Shown piece after piece: positions 1 to 8,973 of a DNA stretch of 64,000 bases (its first letter is position 1; the number at the start of each line of letters is the position of its first letter). Source of the stretch: Actinomarina sp002308095 (lineage in GTDB: Bacteria; Actinomycetota; Acidimicrobiia; Actinomarinales; Actinomarinaceae); NCBI GenBank assembly GCA_045563135.1, contig JBJKUL010000001.1, positions 372,001 through 436,000 on the forward strand, given 5' to 3'. The notes beneath the pieces were generated by a model that did no database searches, was not told the origin of the DNA, and saw nothing but the letters and a program-made list of their open reading frames with translations. The translations under genes were made by a program, and so were the position numbers.

Positions 1-1
1 A

Positions 2-67
2 AGAGTAATTCAGTCACTCCGAGGACTTGAACTTACACCAGTTAAATTTGGAGAGATTACAGAATGA
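2..67 (+). CDS. 3' end of an upstream gene, product unknown
   Basis: An open frame enters from the left edge and ends at the TGA at 65-67, giving about 21 residues ending in GEITE. Its stop overlaps the ATG of rodA by four bases (ATGA), so the two are probably translationally coupled. The fragment is too short to identify. A penicillin-binding protein or other envelope gene would be a natural partner for rodA, but nothing visible shows it. Confidence 0.45.
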   Translation, partial: RVIQSLRGLELTPVKFGEITE

Positions 68-1134
68 ATACTAGAAAAATAACACTTTTAGGTCCAGAGG
101 GTACCAATCTTACCCTTCTAACTATATTTTTAATACTAAATTTTGTATCTTGGCTAACTTTATTTACACTATCTGGTGCCCTATCTTTTAACCTGCAAAA
201 CTCAGTTTTTAGACAGATTTCTTTCTCTATCCTTGCGGTGCTTTTGTTTTTTGCAATAACATATGTTTCACTAGATCAAATTTATAAATATACATTTATA
301 TTTTATGGAGTAATTTCAATTTTACTAATTTTGCTCTTTGCAACAGAACCAAAAGAGGGTGTGAGAAGATGGTTTGACCTTGGTGTGGTAGATTTTCAGC
401 CATCAGAGTACATAAAGATTGGGTTAGTATTGTTCATTTCAAGATGTATTACAGAGAGATATAATAAAATTTATATTGGGGCTATTTCAATAATACCAAT
501 TGCATTAGTCTTTTTTCAACCAGACCTAGGTACTACAACACTATTAGTCGTCATCACTTTGAGTATGTTCATAGTATCTGATATAAAAACTCGTAATATT
601 CTTTCAATTGCTCTTTTAGGTGGAGTGTCCTTTTTTGGTCTATTAGAGCTTGGTTTTATTAATTCTTATCAACTTAACCGTATTACAAGTTTCTTTGAAT
701 CAGTAGATTTTGCTCAATCACAAAGTAGATTAGCAATCTCCAGCGGAGGCTTCACGGGACAGTTTTTTGAAGTAGATAAAGTTAATCAAATATTCATTCC
801 TGTTCAAAGTACAGATTTTATATTTTCTGCATACGCCTATCAATTTGGATTTTTAGGAGTGACTATACTTTTTGGATTGTGGGGCTTTTTCTTTTACAGA
901 GTTGCAAGAATAATATTGACGACTGAATCTGATTTTGAAAAATTTATACTAGCTGGATTTTCAGCTTCTCTAATATTTCAAATCTTCATTAATATATCAA
1001 CTGTAATAGGGGTTATTCCTGTAACAGGTATGCCTTTTCCTTTATTGAGCTTAGGAGGCTCATCTATAGTTGCTACAGCAGTAATTTTTGGAATTATAAA
1101 TAGAATATTTATTGAAAATAACGTAGTTATTTAA
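64..1134 (+). CDS. rodA: RodA/FtsW-family peptidoglycan glycosyltransferase
   Basis: Integral membrane SEDS protein of 356 residues that polymerises lipid II into glycan strands, normally with a class B penicillin-binding protein. Many hydrophobic segments run the length of the protein. Family signatures are visible: RRWFDLG and FQPSEYIK near residues 100-120, and the C-terminal FPLLSLGGSS block near 325-335. Length fits the family. The start is the ATG overlapping the previous stop. RodA rather than FtsW is preferred because no division genes are nearby and RodA commonly sits near rng/rplU in actinobacteria, but the two cannot be separated with certainty by eye. Confidence 0.88.
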   Translation: MNTRKITLLGPEGTNLTLLTIFLILNFVSWLTLFTLSGALSFNLQNSVFRQISFSILAVLLFFAITYVSLDQIYKYTFIFYGVISILLILLFATEPKEGVRRWFDLGVVDFQPSEYIKIGLVLFISRCITERYNKIYIGAISIIPIALVFFQPDLGTTTLLVVITLSMFIVSDIKTRNILSIALLGGVSFFGLLELGFINSYQLNRITSFFESVDFAQSQSRLAISSGGFTGQFFEVDKVNQIFIPVQSTDFIFSAYAYQFGFLGVTILFGLWGFFFYRVARIILTTESDFEKFILAGFSASLIFQIFINISTVIGVIPVTGMPFPLLSLGGSSIVATAVIFGIINRIFIENNVVI

Positions 1135-1169
1135 TATTCCATACCCACTATCCTTTAGTAATGAGTTTT

Positions 1170-1199
1170 TATAATATATTTTCACATCAATATGGAGGT
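1170..1199 (+). promoter_or_regulatory. Predicted promoter and Shine-Dalgarno of rng
   Basis: A perfect TATAAT lies at 1170-1175 in the gap after rodA, with no convincing -35 box. It would start a leader of about 20 bases. A strong GGAGG (1195-1199) sits five bases before the ATG at 1204. This ribosome site lies inside the longer reading frame that starts at the ATG at 1192, so the 1204 start is preferred. Confidence 0.5.
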
Positions 1200-1203
1200 T
1201 TTA

Positions 1204-2688
1204 ATGTTTGGATTATTCAAGAAATCAAAAGTAATACGAAAAAGTGATGACCAGTCTAATAAGACTGAAACTAAATGGTTTAAGGGCCAAAAAGTAAAAA
1301 TAAAAACTGGAACGACATCAAGTCGTCCAAATAAAAAAAATTACCGAGGTAATAAATCTAACAGGTCAAACAATCAGACATGGTTTAAAGAGGCACCCTT
1401 ACCTGTTCCTAATGTTGAAAAAAAACAGATGCTAATTAGTTCCAAAGGAGGTAGCTCTAAAATTGCAATACTTGAGGGAGCATCTCTAGTTGAATATTAT
1501 TCCGATCAGAATAAAAAACAATCATTGGTTGGAAATATTTACTTAGGAAAAGTTAAAAACATTTTGCCAGGAATGGAGGCTGCTTTCGTCTCTTTCGGGG
1601 AAGAGAAAAATGGAGTTATTTACGTTGCTGATATTTCAAATTCAAAAAGAAATTCTAAAATTGAACATTTATTAAAACCAGAACAAGAAATTTTAGTTCA
1701 AGTAGTTAAAGATGCAATGGGAGAGAAGGGAGCACGGCTTACTGGCCAAATTTCATTCCCTGGAAGGTATCTTGTATTAATTCCAAATTCTAATACAAAA
1801 GGTATCTCAAGGCGACTTCCAGAGCAAGAAAGGTCACGACTCGATAGGATAATAAGAAAAATTAAACCTGAGGGCTTTGGCGTAATTGTTAGAACAGCTG
1901 CAGAGGGTGTTTCTGAAAATTCTTTGAAAAACGATATTGATAAATTAGTAGAAGAATGGTCAGCAGTCTCTTCAAGCAATAATGGTAGTGCACCTGTTTT
2001 AATTCACGAAGAACCTGACGTATCTATAAAAGTTATAAGGGAACATTTAAACTCAGATTTTAAAAAATTACTCATAGAAAAAAATAAAAACTTTGATGGT
2101 GTCAAAAAGTACGTTGAAGAAACTTCACCAGAGTTGACTGAAATTATTGAAAGTTATGAAGATAAGATGGATCTTTTTGAGAGATATCATATAGAGGACC
2201 AAATAAGAAAAGCATTAGATAGAAAAGTTTGGCTCCCATCCGGAGGACATTTAATTATTGATCCGACTGAGGCACTGACTGTAATAGATGTTAATACTGG
2301 TAAGTTTGTAGGTAAGGATAGCCTTGAAGAAACAGTTTATGAAAATAATCTAGAAGCAGCTGAAGAAATAGCAAGGCAGCTCAGATTAAGAGACATAGGA
2401 GGAATCATCGTCATAGATTTTATTGATATGGAGTCTATAAAAAAACAACAAAGTCTTCTAACTAAGTTAAAGCAGGAATTAGCTAAGGACAAGACAAGAA
2501 CACAAGTATTTGAGATTTCTCGTCTGGGTCTTGTTGAGATGACTAGAAAAAATGTTGCGGCTGGTTTAATTGATACATTCTCTGAGGAGTGTGAAGAATG
2601 TAACGGAAGAGGTCTAATTATAAATGATATTTTTTCAAATAATTCACAAGAAAATAATATACTTGAATCCGAAGCCGTAGTAGAGTGA
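1204..2688 (+). CDS. rng: Ribonuclease E/G family endoribonuclease
   Basis: Endoribonuclease of about 494 residues for rRNA processing and mRNA turnover. A basic, low-complexity N-terminal tail (residues 1-75) precedes the S1-like RNA-binding stretch (VGNIYLGKV, LPGMEAAFV; about 108-130). The catalytic DNase I-like region has the two metal-binding aspartate motifs VIDVNTG (near 361) and VIDFIDM (near 402). A CEECNGRG Zn-link (near 462) follows, as used for oligomerisation. It lacks the long C-terminal scaffold of E. coli RNase E, so it is nearer the RNase G or short actinobacterial type. It heads the rng-rplU-rpmA-obgE-proB run. Confidence 0.92.
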   Translation: MFGLFKKSKVIRKSDDQSNKTETKWFKGQKVKIKTGTTSSRPNKKNYRGNKSNRSNNQTWFKEAPLPVPNVEKKQMLISSKGGSSKIAILEGASLVEYYSDQNKKQSLVGNIYLGKVKNILPGMEAAFVSFGEEKNGVIYVADISNSKRNSKIEHLLKPEQEILVQVVKDAMGEKGARLTGQISFPGRYLVLIPNSNTKGISRRLPEQERSRLDRIIRKIKPEGFGVIVRTAAEGVSENSLKNDIDKLVEEWSAVSSSNNGSAPVLIHEEPDVSIKVIREHLNSDFKKLLIEKNKNFDGVKKYVEETSPELTEIIESYEDKMDLFERYHIEDQIRKALDRKVWLPSGGHLIIDPTEALTVIDVNTGKFVGKDSLEETVYENNLEAAEEIARQLRLRDIGGIIVIDFIDMESIKKQQSLLTKLKQELAKDKTRTQVFEISRLGLVEMTRKNVAAGLIDTFSEECEECNGRGLIINDIFSNNSQENNILESEAVVE

Positions 2689-2695
2689 TTTAGTT

Positions 2696-3022
2696 ATGAG
2701 TATATATGCAGTAATTAAAGTTGGCGCAGTCCAACAAAGAGTATCAGTAGGGGACACTGTAGAGGTTCCTCACAACTTCCCTGAGGAAGCTATTGAGCCA
2801 ATTTTTATGGGATCTAGTACAGGCGGTATAAAAGCTGACAAAGAATCTCTAAAAGATTCATTAGTAGAGTTCGAAACTATGGGAAATACTAAATCCAAAA
2901 AAATTAACATTTTTCAATATAAGAATAAAACTGGCAACAGAAGAAGAATGGGTTACAGAGAAGATAAAAAAATTATCAAAATAACTTCTATTACTAACTC
3001 TGAATTCGAAGAAGAGGAGTAA
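2696..3022 (+). CDS. rplU: 50S ribosomal protein L21
   Basis: Large-subunit ribosomal protein of 108 residues, the usual size. The N-terminus (YAVIKVGAVQQRVSVGD) and the C-terminal KKINIFQYKNKTGNRRRMGYR block are characteristic of L21, which binds 23S rRNA together with L20. An acidic tail (EFEEEE) follows. It sits 7 bases after rng and 2 bases before rpmA, the standard L21-L27 pair. Confidence 0.95.
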   Translation: MSIYAVIKVGAVQQRVSVGDTVEVPHNFPEEAIEPIFMGSSTGGIKADKESLKDSLVEFETMGNTKSKKINIFQYKNKTGNRRRMGYREDKKIIKITSITNSEFEEEE

Positions 3023-3024
3023 GC

Positions 3025-3276
3025 ATGTCAAAAACAAAAGCTGGTGGTTCAACAAGAAATGGTAGAGATTCAGAATCCAAACGCTTAGGTACAAAAGTGT
3101 TTGATGGTCAGAATATTTCTGCAGGATCGATTGTAATAAGACAACGTGGAACAAAAATTCATCCAGGAGAAAATGTTTCTAAAGGTGGAGACGATACACT
3201 TTTTGCAAAAATAGATGGAGTAGTCAAATATTCTTCAAGGAATGGTAGAAAACTAGTTAATATCATTCCAAAATGA
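3025..3276 (+). CDS. rpmA: 50S ribosomal protein L27
   Basis: 83-residue L27, whose N-terminal tail reaches toward the peptidyl-transferase centre. GGSTRNGRDSESKRLG, GSIVIRQRGTKIHPG and GGDDTLFA are clear L27 signatures. The first residues are SKTKAGG rather than the common AHKKGGG. No N-terminal cleavage extension of the Firmicutes type is present. It is tightly spaced between rplU and obgE. Confidence 0.96.
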   Translation: MSKTKAGGSTRNGRDSESKRLGTKVFDGQNISAGSIVIRQRGTKIHPGENVSKGGDDTLFAKIDGVVKYSSRNGRKLVNIIPK

Positions 3277-3280
3277 AGCA

Positions 3281-4477
3281 ATGTTCGTCGACAAGATTAA
3301 TCTAACTTTACTTTCAGGTTCTGGAGGCTCAGGATCCATAAGCTTTAGTTCCAAAAGTTCAAAAACTTCTCCAAATGGTGCTAGTGGCGGTAATGGTGGT
3401 TCAATAATACTAAAAACCAGAAAAGACTTATTTGACTTCAGTCACATATATTCAAAAAGTATTTTTAAAGCAGAGAATGGGGGAGATGCTTCAAAAAACC
3501 TGCAGTCAGGAAAAAATGCAGGTGATTTAGTAATTGAAGTTCCACTTGGTACAAGCATTTTTGATGATGAGGGATTAATCTCTGTTTTGCTTCATGAAAA
3601 CGAGGAATTACTTCTTCTTGAAGGAGGTAAAGGTGGAGCTGGTAATAAAGATCTAAAATCTAAAAGAAATCCGAATCCAGGTATCGCAGAACAGGGACAA
3701 AGAAGGTTTAAAAAAGAAGTCAGACTCGATTTGAGCTTGATCACTGATATTGCTATTTTGGGTCTGCCTAATTCAGGAAAAAGCACTTTAATTAAAAAAA
3801 TAACAAATTCAAATGCAAAAACAGATTCATATCCTTTTACAACAATTTCACCAAACCTTGGTGTACTAGAAAGTTTAAATTCTAAATATACTATTTGTGA
3901 TTTGCCAGGTTTAATTAAAGGAGCAGCCACAGGAGTTGGACTTGGTAAATCTATTCTAAAGCATTTAATGAATACAAAAGTTTTAATATTTTTGTTAGAT
4001 CCATCAAACACTGAATTAAACATAGATGAGCAAATTAAACTACTTGAGGATGAAATTTTTACATATGAAAAAAAACTTAGACAGTTACCTGTTTTAAAAG
4101 TTGTAAATAAGTCTGATCTTTCGAACAACCCTAATGGGATGATTAATATTTCTGCACTCGAAGGACTTGGTATAGATAAACTGTTAGAAAAAATAGATGA
4201 ACTAAATATCAGTAGTTTAAAAGCTTTAAATAAAAGCTATTTAAGAACAGATTTAAACAAAAATGAATTCACAATAGAAAATACTACTCAAGATTATTGG
4301 GAGGTTTTCGGTCATGAAGTTGACCGGATAACAAATTTAATAGGCAATGAAATAGATGTATTTAATGAAATTTCATATAGATTCGAAAATTCAGACATTT
4401 CAGCAGAATTAAAATTGTTAGGTGTTAATAATGGCAGTACCATCAAGCTAGGAAAATTTGAATTTATTTATGAATAA
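3281..4477 (+). CDS. obgE: GTPase Obg/CgtA, ribosome assembly
   Basis: 398-residue GTPase linked to 50S assembly and stress response. The glycine-rich Obg fold occupies about residues 1-155. The G domain has G1 GLPNSGKST (near 160), G3 DLPGLIKGA (near 206) and G4 NKSD (near 276). A C-terminal OCT-type domain occupies roughly 320-398; such an OCT extension is usual in Gram-positives. The gene follows rpmA by 4 bases and its last 8 bases overlap the start of proB. Confidence 0.95.
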   Translation: MFVDKINLTLLSGSGGSGSISFSSKSSKTSPNGASGGNGGSIILKTRKDLFDFSHIYSKSIFKAENGGDASKNLQSGKNAGDLVIEVPLGTSIFDDEGLISVLLHENEELLLLEGGKGGAGNKDLKSKRNPNPGIAEQGQRRFKKEVRLDLSLITDIAILGLPNSGKSTLIKKITNSNAKTDSYPFTTISPNLGVLESLNSKYTICDLPGLIKGAATGVGLGKSILKHLMNTKVLIFLLDPSNTELNIDEQIKLLEDEIFTYEKKLRQLPVLKVVNKSDLSNNPNGMINISALEGLGIDKLLEKIDELNISSLKALNKSYLRTDLNKNEFTIENTTQDYWEVFGHEVDRITNLIGNEIDVFNEISYRFENSDISAELKLLGVNNGSTIKLGKFEFIYE

Positions 4478-5522
4478 CAAAAAAAATATAGTCATTAAAT
4501 TAGGAACAACTTCAATTATTGAGAATGATATTCTTAATGTGGATTTTATTGACTCGCTAGCAATAAATATCAAAACTTTAAAAAGTTTGGGAATCAATAC
4601 TCTAATTGTTACATCTGGAGCCGTACAACTTGGAGCTAATGAACTTAATTTAAAAACAAGACCTACTAATTTAAAGTCATTGCAGGTTGCTTCATCATTA
4701 GGTCAAATAGAGTTGATAAACTCATATAAAAATATTTTTAATAAACATGGCCTAAAAGTTGGTCAGGTGCTTATGTCAAAAAATGTATTGGAAGATCGAT
4801 CACAGTTTGTAAACACTACAGAAGCACTTAATGAACTAATAAATCAAGATATTATTCCAGTAATTAATGAAAACGATATAGTTGCTACCGAAGAATTGAA
4901 ATTTGGGGACAACGATCGACTTTCTGCAATAGTTGCAATTATTACTAAAGCAGATAGATTAATAATCGTAACCGACCAAGAGGGATTATTTAATTCTGAT
5001 CCAGCATTTAGTAATGAGGCTAGAAAGATAGACTACATTGAATACGATTCCGAAGAACTTACTAATCTAATTGATAAATCTTCTTCAGGTGGTGGAATGG
5101 GTGGCTTCTCAACGAAAATTATGGCAGCACAAATGGCTGGGTTTTCGGGTATACCAACACAAATCATTTCTTGGAATAATGATGTTTTGGTTGAGGTCTT
5201 AAATGAAAAAAAAATAGGAACATTTATAAAACCTTCAATTAAAAAGGTAAAACTAAAAAAGCTTTGGATTGCGTATGGTTTACAAGTAACTGGAAAAATT
5301 ATAATAGACGATGGTGCAGTAGACGCTATAAATTCAGATGCATCCTTATTATCCATTGGTATAAAACAGATACTTAATGATTTTGACGTTGATGAGGGTG
5401 TTGAGATTTTTGATCAAAGAGACAAGATAGTTGCAAAAGGCTTATCAAAGTTAAGCAGTAGAGAAATATCTAAAGAAAGCAATGAAATAGTTATTCATAA
5501 AGATAATTTATTAATCTTATAA
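4470..5522 (+). CDS. proB: Glutamate 5-kinase
   Basis: First enzyme of proline synthesis, making gamma-glutamyl phosphate from glutamate and ATP. The ATG at 4470 is chosen (protein NNKKNIVIKLGTTS) because it gives the canonical amino-acid-kinase N-terminus and overlaps the obgE stop by 8 bases. An in-frame TTG at 4458 would only add four residues. The AAK kinase domain (about 1-250) contains SGAVQLG, NENDIVA and GDNDRLSA; a C-terminal PUA domain (about 262-350) follows. Length of 350 fits the two-domain bacterial form. proA lies 40 bases downstream. Confidence 0.94.
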   Translation: MNNKKNIVIKLGTTSIIENDILNVDFIDSLAINIKTLKSLGINTLIVTSGAVQLGANELNLKTRPTNLKSLQVASSLGQIELINSYKNIFNKHGLKVGQVLMSKNVLEDRSQFVNTTEALNELINQDIIPVINENDIVATEELKFGDNDRLSAIVAIITKADRLIIVTDQEGLFNSDPAFSNEARKIDYIEYDSEELTNLIDKSSSGGGMGGFSTKIMAAQMAGFSGIPTQIISWNNDVLVEVLNEKKIGTFIKPSIKKVKLKKLWIAYGLQVTGKIIIDDGAVDAINSDASLLSIGIKQILNDFDVDEGVEIFDQRDKIVAKGLSKLSSREISKESNEIVIHKDNLLIL

Positions 5523-5550
5523 AAAGATTTTTATTAATTGGATAATCAAA

Positions 5551-5556
5551 TAAACT
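5551..5556 (+). promoter_or_regulatory. -10 box TAAACT for leaderless proA
   Basis: TAAACT (TANNNT class) ends six bases before the GTG start of proA, placing the predicted +1 at or next to the start codon. No Shine-Dalgarno is present. This is one of about a dozen such sites in the window. Confidence 0.4.
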
Positions 5557-5562
5557 TGATAT

Positions 5563-6804
5563 GTGTTAAAAGATATTGGTATTAAAGCTCAAAAAGCATC
5601 TCAAGATTTAAAAAACCTTGATTCAGAATTAAAAAATCAAATTATTAATGACATGTCTCTGCAGATTCTTAATGATAAAGATGAAATCCTAGAAGCGAAC
5701 GCAAGTGATATAAAAAATGCAGAAAAACTCGATCTCTCAAATGCATTAGTTGACAGATTGACATTAACCCAAGAAAGACTTCAAGGTATGAGTGATGGTT
5801 TACAAAAAATAATAGCACTACCAGATCCAGTTAATTCTATATCTTCATCCTGGACAACTAAAGAAGGGCTAAATATAAACAAAATAAGGTCACCATTTGG
5901 TGTTATAGGTGTTATTTATGAAGCACGGCCTAACGTTACAAGTGACGTATCAGCTTTGTGCCTCAAGTCTGGTAACTCAGTTATCCTAAAGGGATCAAGT
6001 TATTGTGTAGACTCAAATAGTCAAGTATTAAATTCACTACAAACGGCTCTTAAGACTAATGATGTTGATATAAATTCAATTCAACTTATCAAGAGTAAGA
6101 ACAGAGATGACGCGATTAAATTTATGCAGATGAAAGAATACATTGACTTAATTGTTCCAAGAGGAGGAAGGGGACTAATTGACACATTAGTTGAAAATGC
6201 CAAAGTTCCATTTATTCTTGATGGTGATGGAAATGTGCACCTATATATACACGAAGATGCACAAGAAGACTATATCAACAAAATTGTTATTAACTCAAAA
6301 GTTCAGAGACCGGGGGTTTGTAACGCTTTAGAGACTCTTTTAATTAATCGTAAAGTTTATGAAAATATGGGTAAAGAGATAGTATCTAAATTAATAGAAC
6401 ATAATGTTGAGTTATTTGTAGATAAAGAAATTCTTAATGATTTTCCATCACTTCAGGAAGTAACTTCAACACATTTTGAAACAGAGTTTCATGATTTAAA
6501 GCTAGCAGTCGGTCTTGTTGATACACTTGATGAAGCAATAATACATGTTCAAAAGTACTCTTCTGGTCATACAGAGGGAATAATTACTGAGTCTACGGAA
6601 GTAGCTAACAAATTTTCAAGCTCAATTGACTCTTCAGTTATATTCATCAACACTTCCACAAGATTTACAGATGGTGAAATGTTTGGTTTTGGTGCAGAAG
6701 TTGGAATAAGTACCCAAAAACTTCATGTAAGAGGGCCCATGGGATTAGAAGCATTAACAACTGAGCGTTATGTAATATCTACAGAAGGGATAATTAGAGA
6801 ATGA
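5563..6804 (+). CDS. proA: Glutamate-5-semialdehyde dehydrogenase (gamma-glutamyl phosphate reductase)
   Basis: NADPH-dependent second step of proline synthesis, 413 residues. Visible features: SPFGVIGVIYEARPNVT near 110, PRGGRGLI near 200, the catalytic cysteine in VQRPGVCNALE near residue 252, and the C-terminal RFTDGEMFGFGAEVGIST and RGPMGLEALT blocks. The start is GTG, since the only nearby ATG runs straight into a stop. The predicted -10 box sits exactly one leaderless distance upstream. It overlaps the MoxR gene by 4 bases. Confidence 0.95.
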   Translation: MLKDIGIKAQKASQDLKNLDSELKNQIINDMSLQILNDKDEILEANASDIKNAEKLDLSNALVDRLTLTQERLQGMSDGLQKIIALPDPVNSISSSWTTKEGLNINKIRSPFGVIGVIYEARPNVTSDVSALCLKSGNSVILKGSSYCVDSNSQVLNSLQTALKTNDVDINSIQLIKSKNRDDAIKFMQMKEYIDLIVPRGGRGLIDTLVENAKVPFILDGDGNVHLYIHEDAQEDYINKIVINSKVQRPGVCNALETLLINRKVYENMGKEIVSKLIEHNVELFVDKEILNDFPSLQEVTSTHFETEFHDLKLAVGLVDTLDEAIIHVQKYSSGHTEGIITESTEVANKFSSSIDSSVIFINTSTRFTDGEMFGFGAEVGISTQKLHVRGPMGLEALTTERYVISTEGIIRE

Positions 6805-7631
6805 ATACTAAAGATTTAAGCATTGATGAACTCGAAAAGATTGGATACTACACCAACCAAGATCTAGTAAATGTGGTAAATGCTGCACGTTTTTTAAATA
6901 AACCTCTCTTAATTGAAGGTCCTGCTGGAACTGGGAAGACATATTTAGCAAAAACTTTATCAAAACTTTTAGATTTAGACTTAATTCGTCTCCAGTGTCA
7001 TGAGGGTATAGACGAGGATAGGGCTGTATATGAGTGGAACTATAAAAAGCAGTTGCTTTCAATTCAAAGCAAAGATGATAATAGTAATTTATTTTCAGAA
7101 GAGTATTTAATTAAAAGACCTCTTTTGTCAGCGTTAACCTGCGAAGTCGACAGCTTATTACTTATTGATGAGATTGATCGAGCAGATGAAGAATTTGAAG
7201 CTTTATTACTTGAGATACTTGCAGAAAACCAAATAACTATTCCAGAGATGGGAACTGTAAAAGGAAAAGATAATAAGGTAATCATACTTACTTCCAATAA
7301 CACTAGAGAGCTTTCGGATGCTTTAAGAAGAAGATGTATCTATCTTTATTTGGATTTTCCAACAATAGATATTGAAAAGAAAGTTTTGATTAATACCATA
7401 GACAACATCACCGAAGACGAAGCTGTGAAATACGCCTCTCTTATTGCATATGTAAGAAATTTAAATCTTAATAAAATCCCATCTCTTATTGAATCAGTAG
7501 AGTGGGTAAAGTTTAATATATTCAACAAAAGCAATACAAGCGAAAACCTTGGAATTTTGCTTAAGGACAAATCTGATCACAAGCTTTACTTAGAAAGCAT
7601 AGAAAATTTAGATGAACCTAACAACAAGTGA
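6801..7631 (+). CDS. MoxR-family AAA+ ATPase
   Basis: 276-residue AAA+ ATPase of the MoxR type, proposed to act as a chaperone that remodels or loads metal into partner proteins. Walker A GPAGTGKT is at about residues 40-47, Walker B LLIDEIDRAD at about 120-129, sensor-1 TSNNTREL near 160, and an arginine-rich LRRRCIYLYLDFP follows. It overlaps the VWA gene by 20 bases, the classic MoxR-VWA pairing seen also in CoxD/CoxE. No CO dehydrogenase or other known client is adjacent, so the target is unknown. Confidence 0.85.
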   Translation: MNTKDLSIDELEKIGYYTNQDLVNVVNAARFLNKPLLIEGPAGTGKTYLAKTLSKLLDLDLIRLQCHEGIDEDRAVYEWNYKKQLLSIQSKDDNSNLFSEEYLIKRPLLSALTCEVDSLLLIDEIDRADEEFEALLLEILAENQITIPEMGTVKGKDNKVIILTSNNTRELSDALRRRCIYLYLDFPTIDIEKKVLINTIDNITEDEAVKYASLIAYVRNLNLNKIPSLIESVEWVKFNIFNKSNTSENLGILLKDKSDHKLYLESIENLDEPNNK

Positions 7632-8973
7632 ATTAGCAAAATTTTCTAATTTTTGTAGGGATAATAATTTTCACATACCTATTGAATCTACTGAGATTTT
7701 CTTAAAATACAGGACGTCAAAAAGAATATCTTCTTTGGAAGAAAATCTAAAGTATTTATTTTATTTAGTTCCAAAAGACAAAGAAACTCAGAATACCTTT
7801 AAAAATCTGATTTATAGGTATTTTAATTTCTCCTTTGAAAACTCTAATCACGAAGCATTTCATATTATTAAAGAATATTTTGATATTGATGATTATCTTT
7901 TAAATACTCTTAATGAGATAAATAATGGGAACTTATCTGAACTGGATAGAATGTCCATTGATTTAATTAGCAATGATATAGTGGCTGATTTCACAAGGCC
8001 AGTCAGTGATTTGTATTGGCTTAATCAAATTAAAAAAACAGAGAGCTATCAAAACTTTTTAAATATGTTTGATAACCTTCAAATTTCAAACTTTTCCCAA
8101 TTAACTAATCAATTAAATAAAAAAAGTATGGAAAAGTTATTAGATACCACTATTTTAGAAAAAATAAGAGATGAGAGGAACAAGCAAAAAACTGCATACG
8201 AGCCATCCGAACTTGAGCCCAGAAGGGAGTTAAATGAAACAGATTTCTTATTCGCAAGTCAAGAAGAGCGTAAATTACTACTTGAACAAACTTATCAACT
8301 TGGTAACAAACTAGCTGTAAAGTACAAAAGGTTTACTAAAGAGGCAAGCAAGGGACGATTATTTTTTAGGAAAACAATAAGAAAATCATTAGAATCAGGT
8401 GGTGTTCTTGAAAAGATAATTTTAAAGCCAAAACTTCGTCATAAACCTAAATTAACTATTGTTTGTGACATAAGTGGTTCAATGGCATTAAATTCTTTAT
8501 TCGGAGTTACACTGCTTTATGGGATGGTTAGTAAATTTTCATCAATCAAAGCTTTTGTTTTTATCGATGGAATAACTGAAATTTCTAAAACCCTAAGAAC
8601 TATAAAAAAAAATGAGATAGAAACAATTTTTTCTAGATGGAGTGAATTTGTAAAATCTGATGGTCATTCAGACTATCAAAAGTCATTTGAGGAACTTTTA
8701 GAAAGCGACAGGGTTAAGAAAGGAACACTAATTGTTATTGGTGATGCTAGAAATAACTACAGAAACATTTCGCAACAACTAATCAGCAATCTGGCTGATA
8801 AATATCAAAAAATATTCTGGATTAACCCAGAACAAAAAAAATATTGGAATACTGGTGATAGTCAAATGAATAAATTTGAACCTATAAATTCTAGAACAGT
8901 TGAGGTTCGAAATTATAAACAATTAAAACAATTTGTTAAAGATTTAGATTTTAAGAAAGTATTAACATCATGA
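7612..8973 (+). CDS. VWA-domain protein of the CoxE-like family
   Basis: 453-residue cytoplasmic protein with no signal peptide. The C-terminal half is a von Willebrand factor A domain with a MIDAS motif DISGSM near residue 286. It ends in a typical CoxE-like segment with a conserved FWINPE. The N-terminal half is mostly alpha-helical without recognised motifs. It overlaps the MoxR ATPase by 20 bases and nadD by 4, so it is co-translated with both. As a pair, MoxR plus VWA probably remodel a metalloenzyme or complex; which one cannot be told from the sequence. Confidence 0.8.
   Translation: MNLTTSELAKFSNFCRDNNFHIPIESTEIFLKYRTSKRISSLEENLKYLFYLVPKDKETQNTFKNLIYRYFNFSFENSNHEAFHIIKEYFDIDDYLLNTLNEINNGNLSELDRMSIDLISNDIVADFTRPVSDLYWLNQIKKTESYQNFLNMFDNLQISNFSQLTNQLNKKSMEKLLDTTILEKIRDERNKQKTAYEPSELEPRRELNETDFLFASQEERKLLLEQTYQLGNKLAVKYKRFTKEASKGRLFFRKTIRKSLESGGVLEKIILKPKLRHKPKLTIVCDISGSMALNSLFGVTLLYGMVSKFSSIKAFVFIDGITEISKTLRTIKKNEIETIFSRWSEFVKSDGHSDYQKSFEELLESDRVKKGTLIVIGDARNNYRNISQQLISNLADKYQKIFWINPEQKKYWNTGDSQMNKFEPINSRTVEVRNYKQLKQFVKDLDFKKVLTS

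Noticed and set aside
3592..4128. Long open frames antisense to obgE, rng, trkA and pgpH
   Set aside because: They mirror strong coding sequence with conserved motifs on the other strand, have no ribosome site or recognisable protein features, and are best read as shadows.
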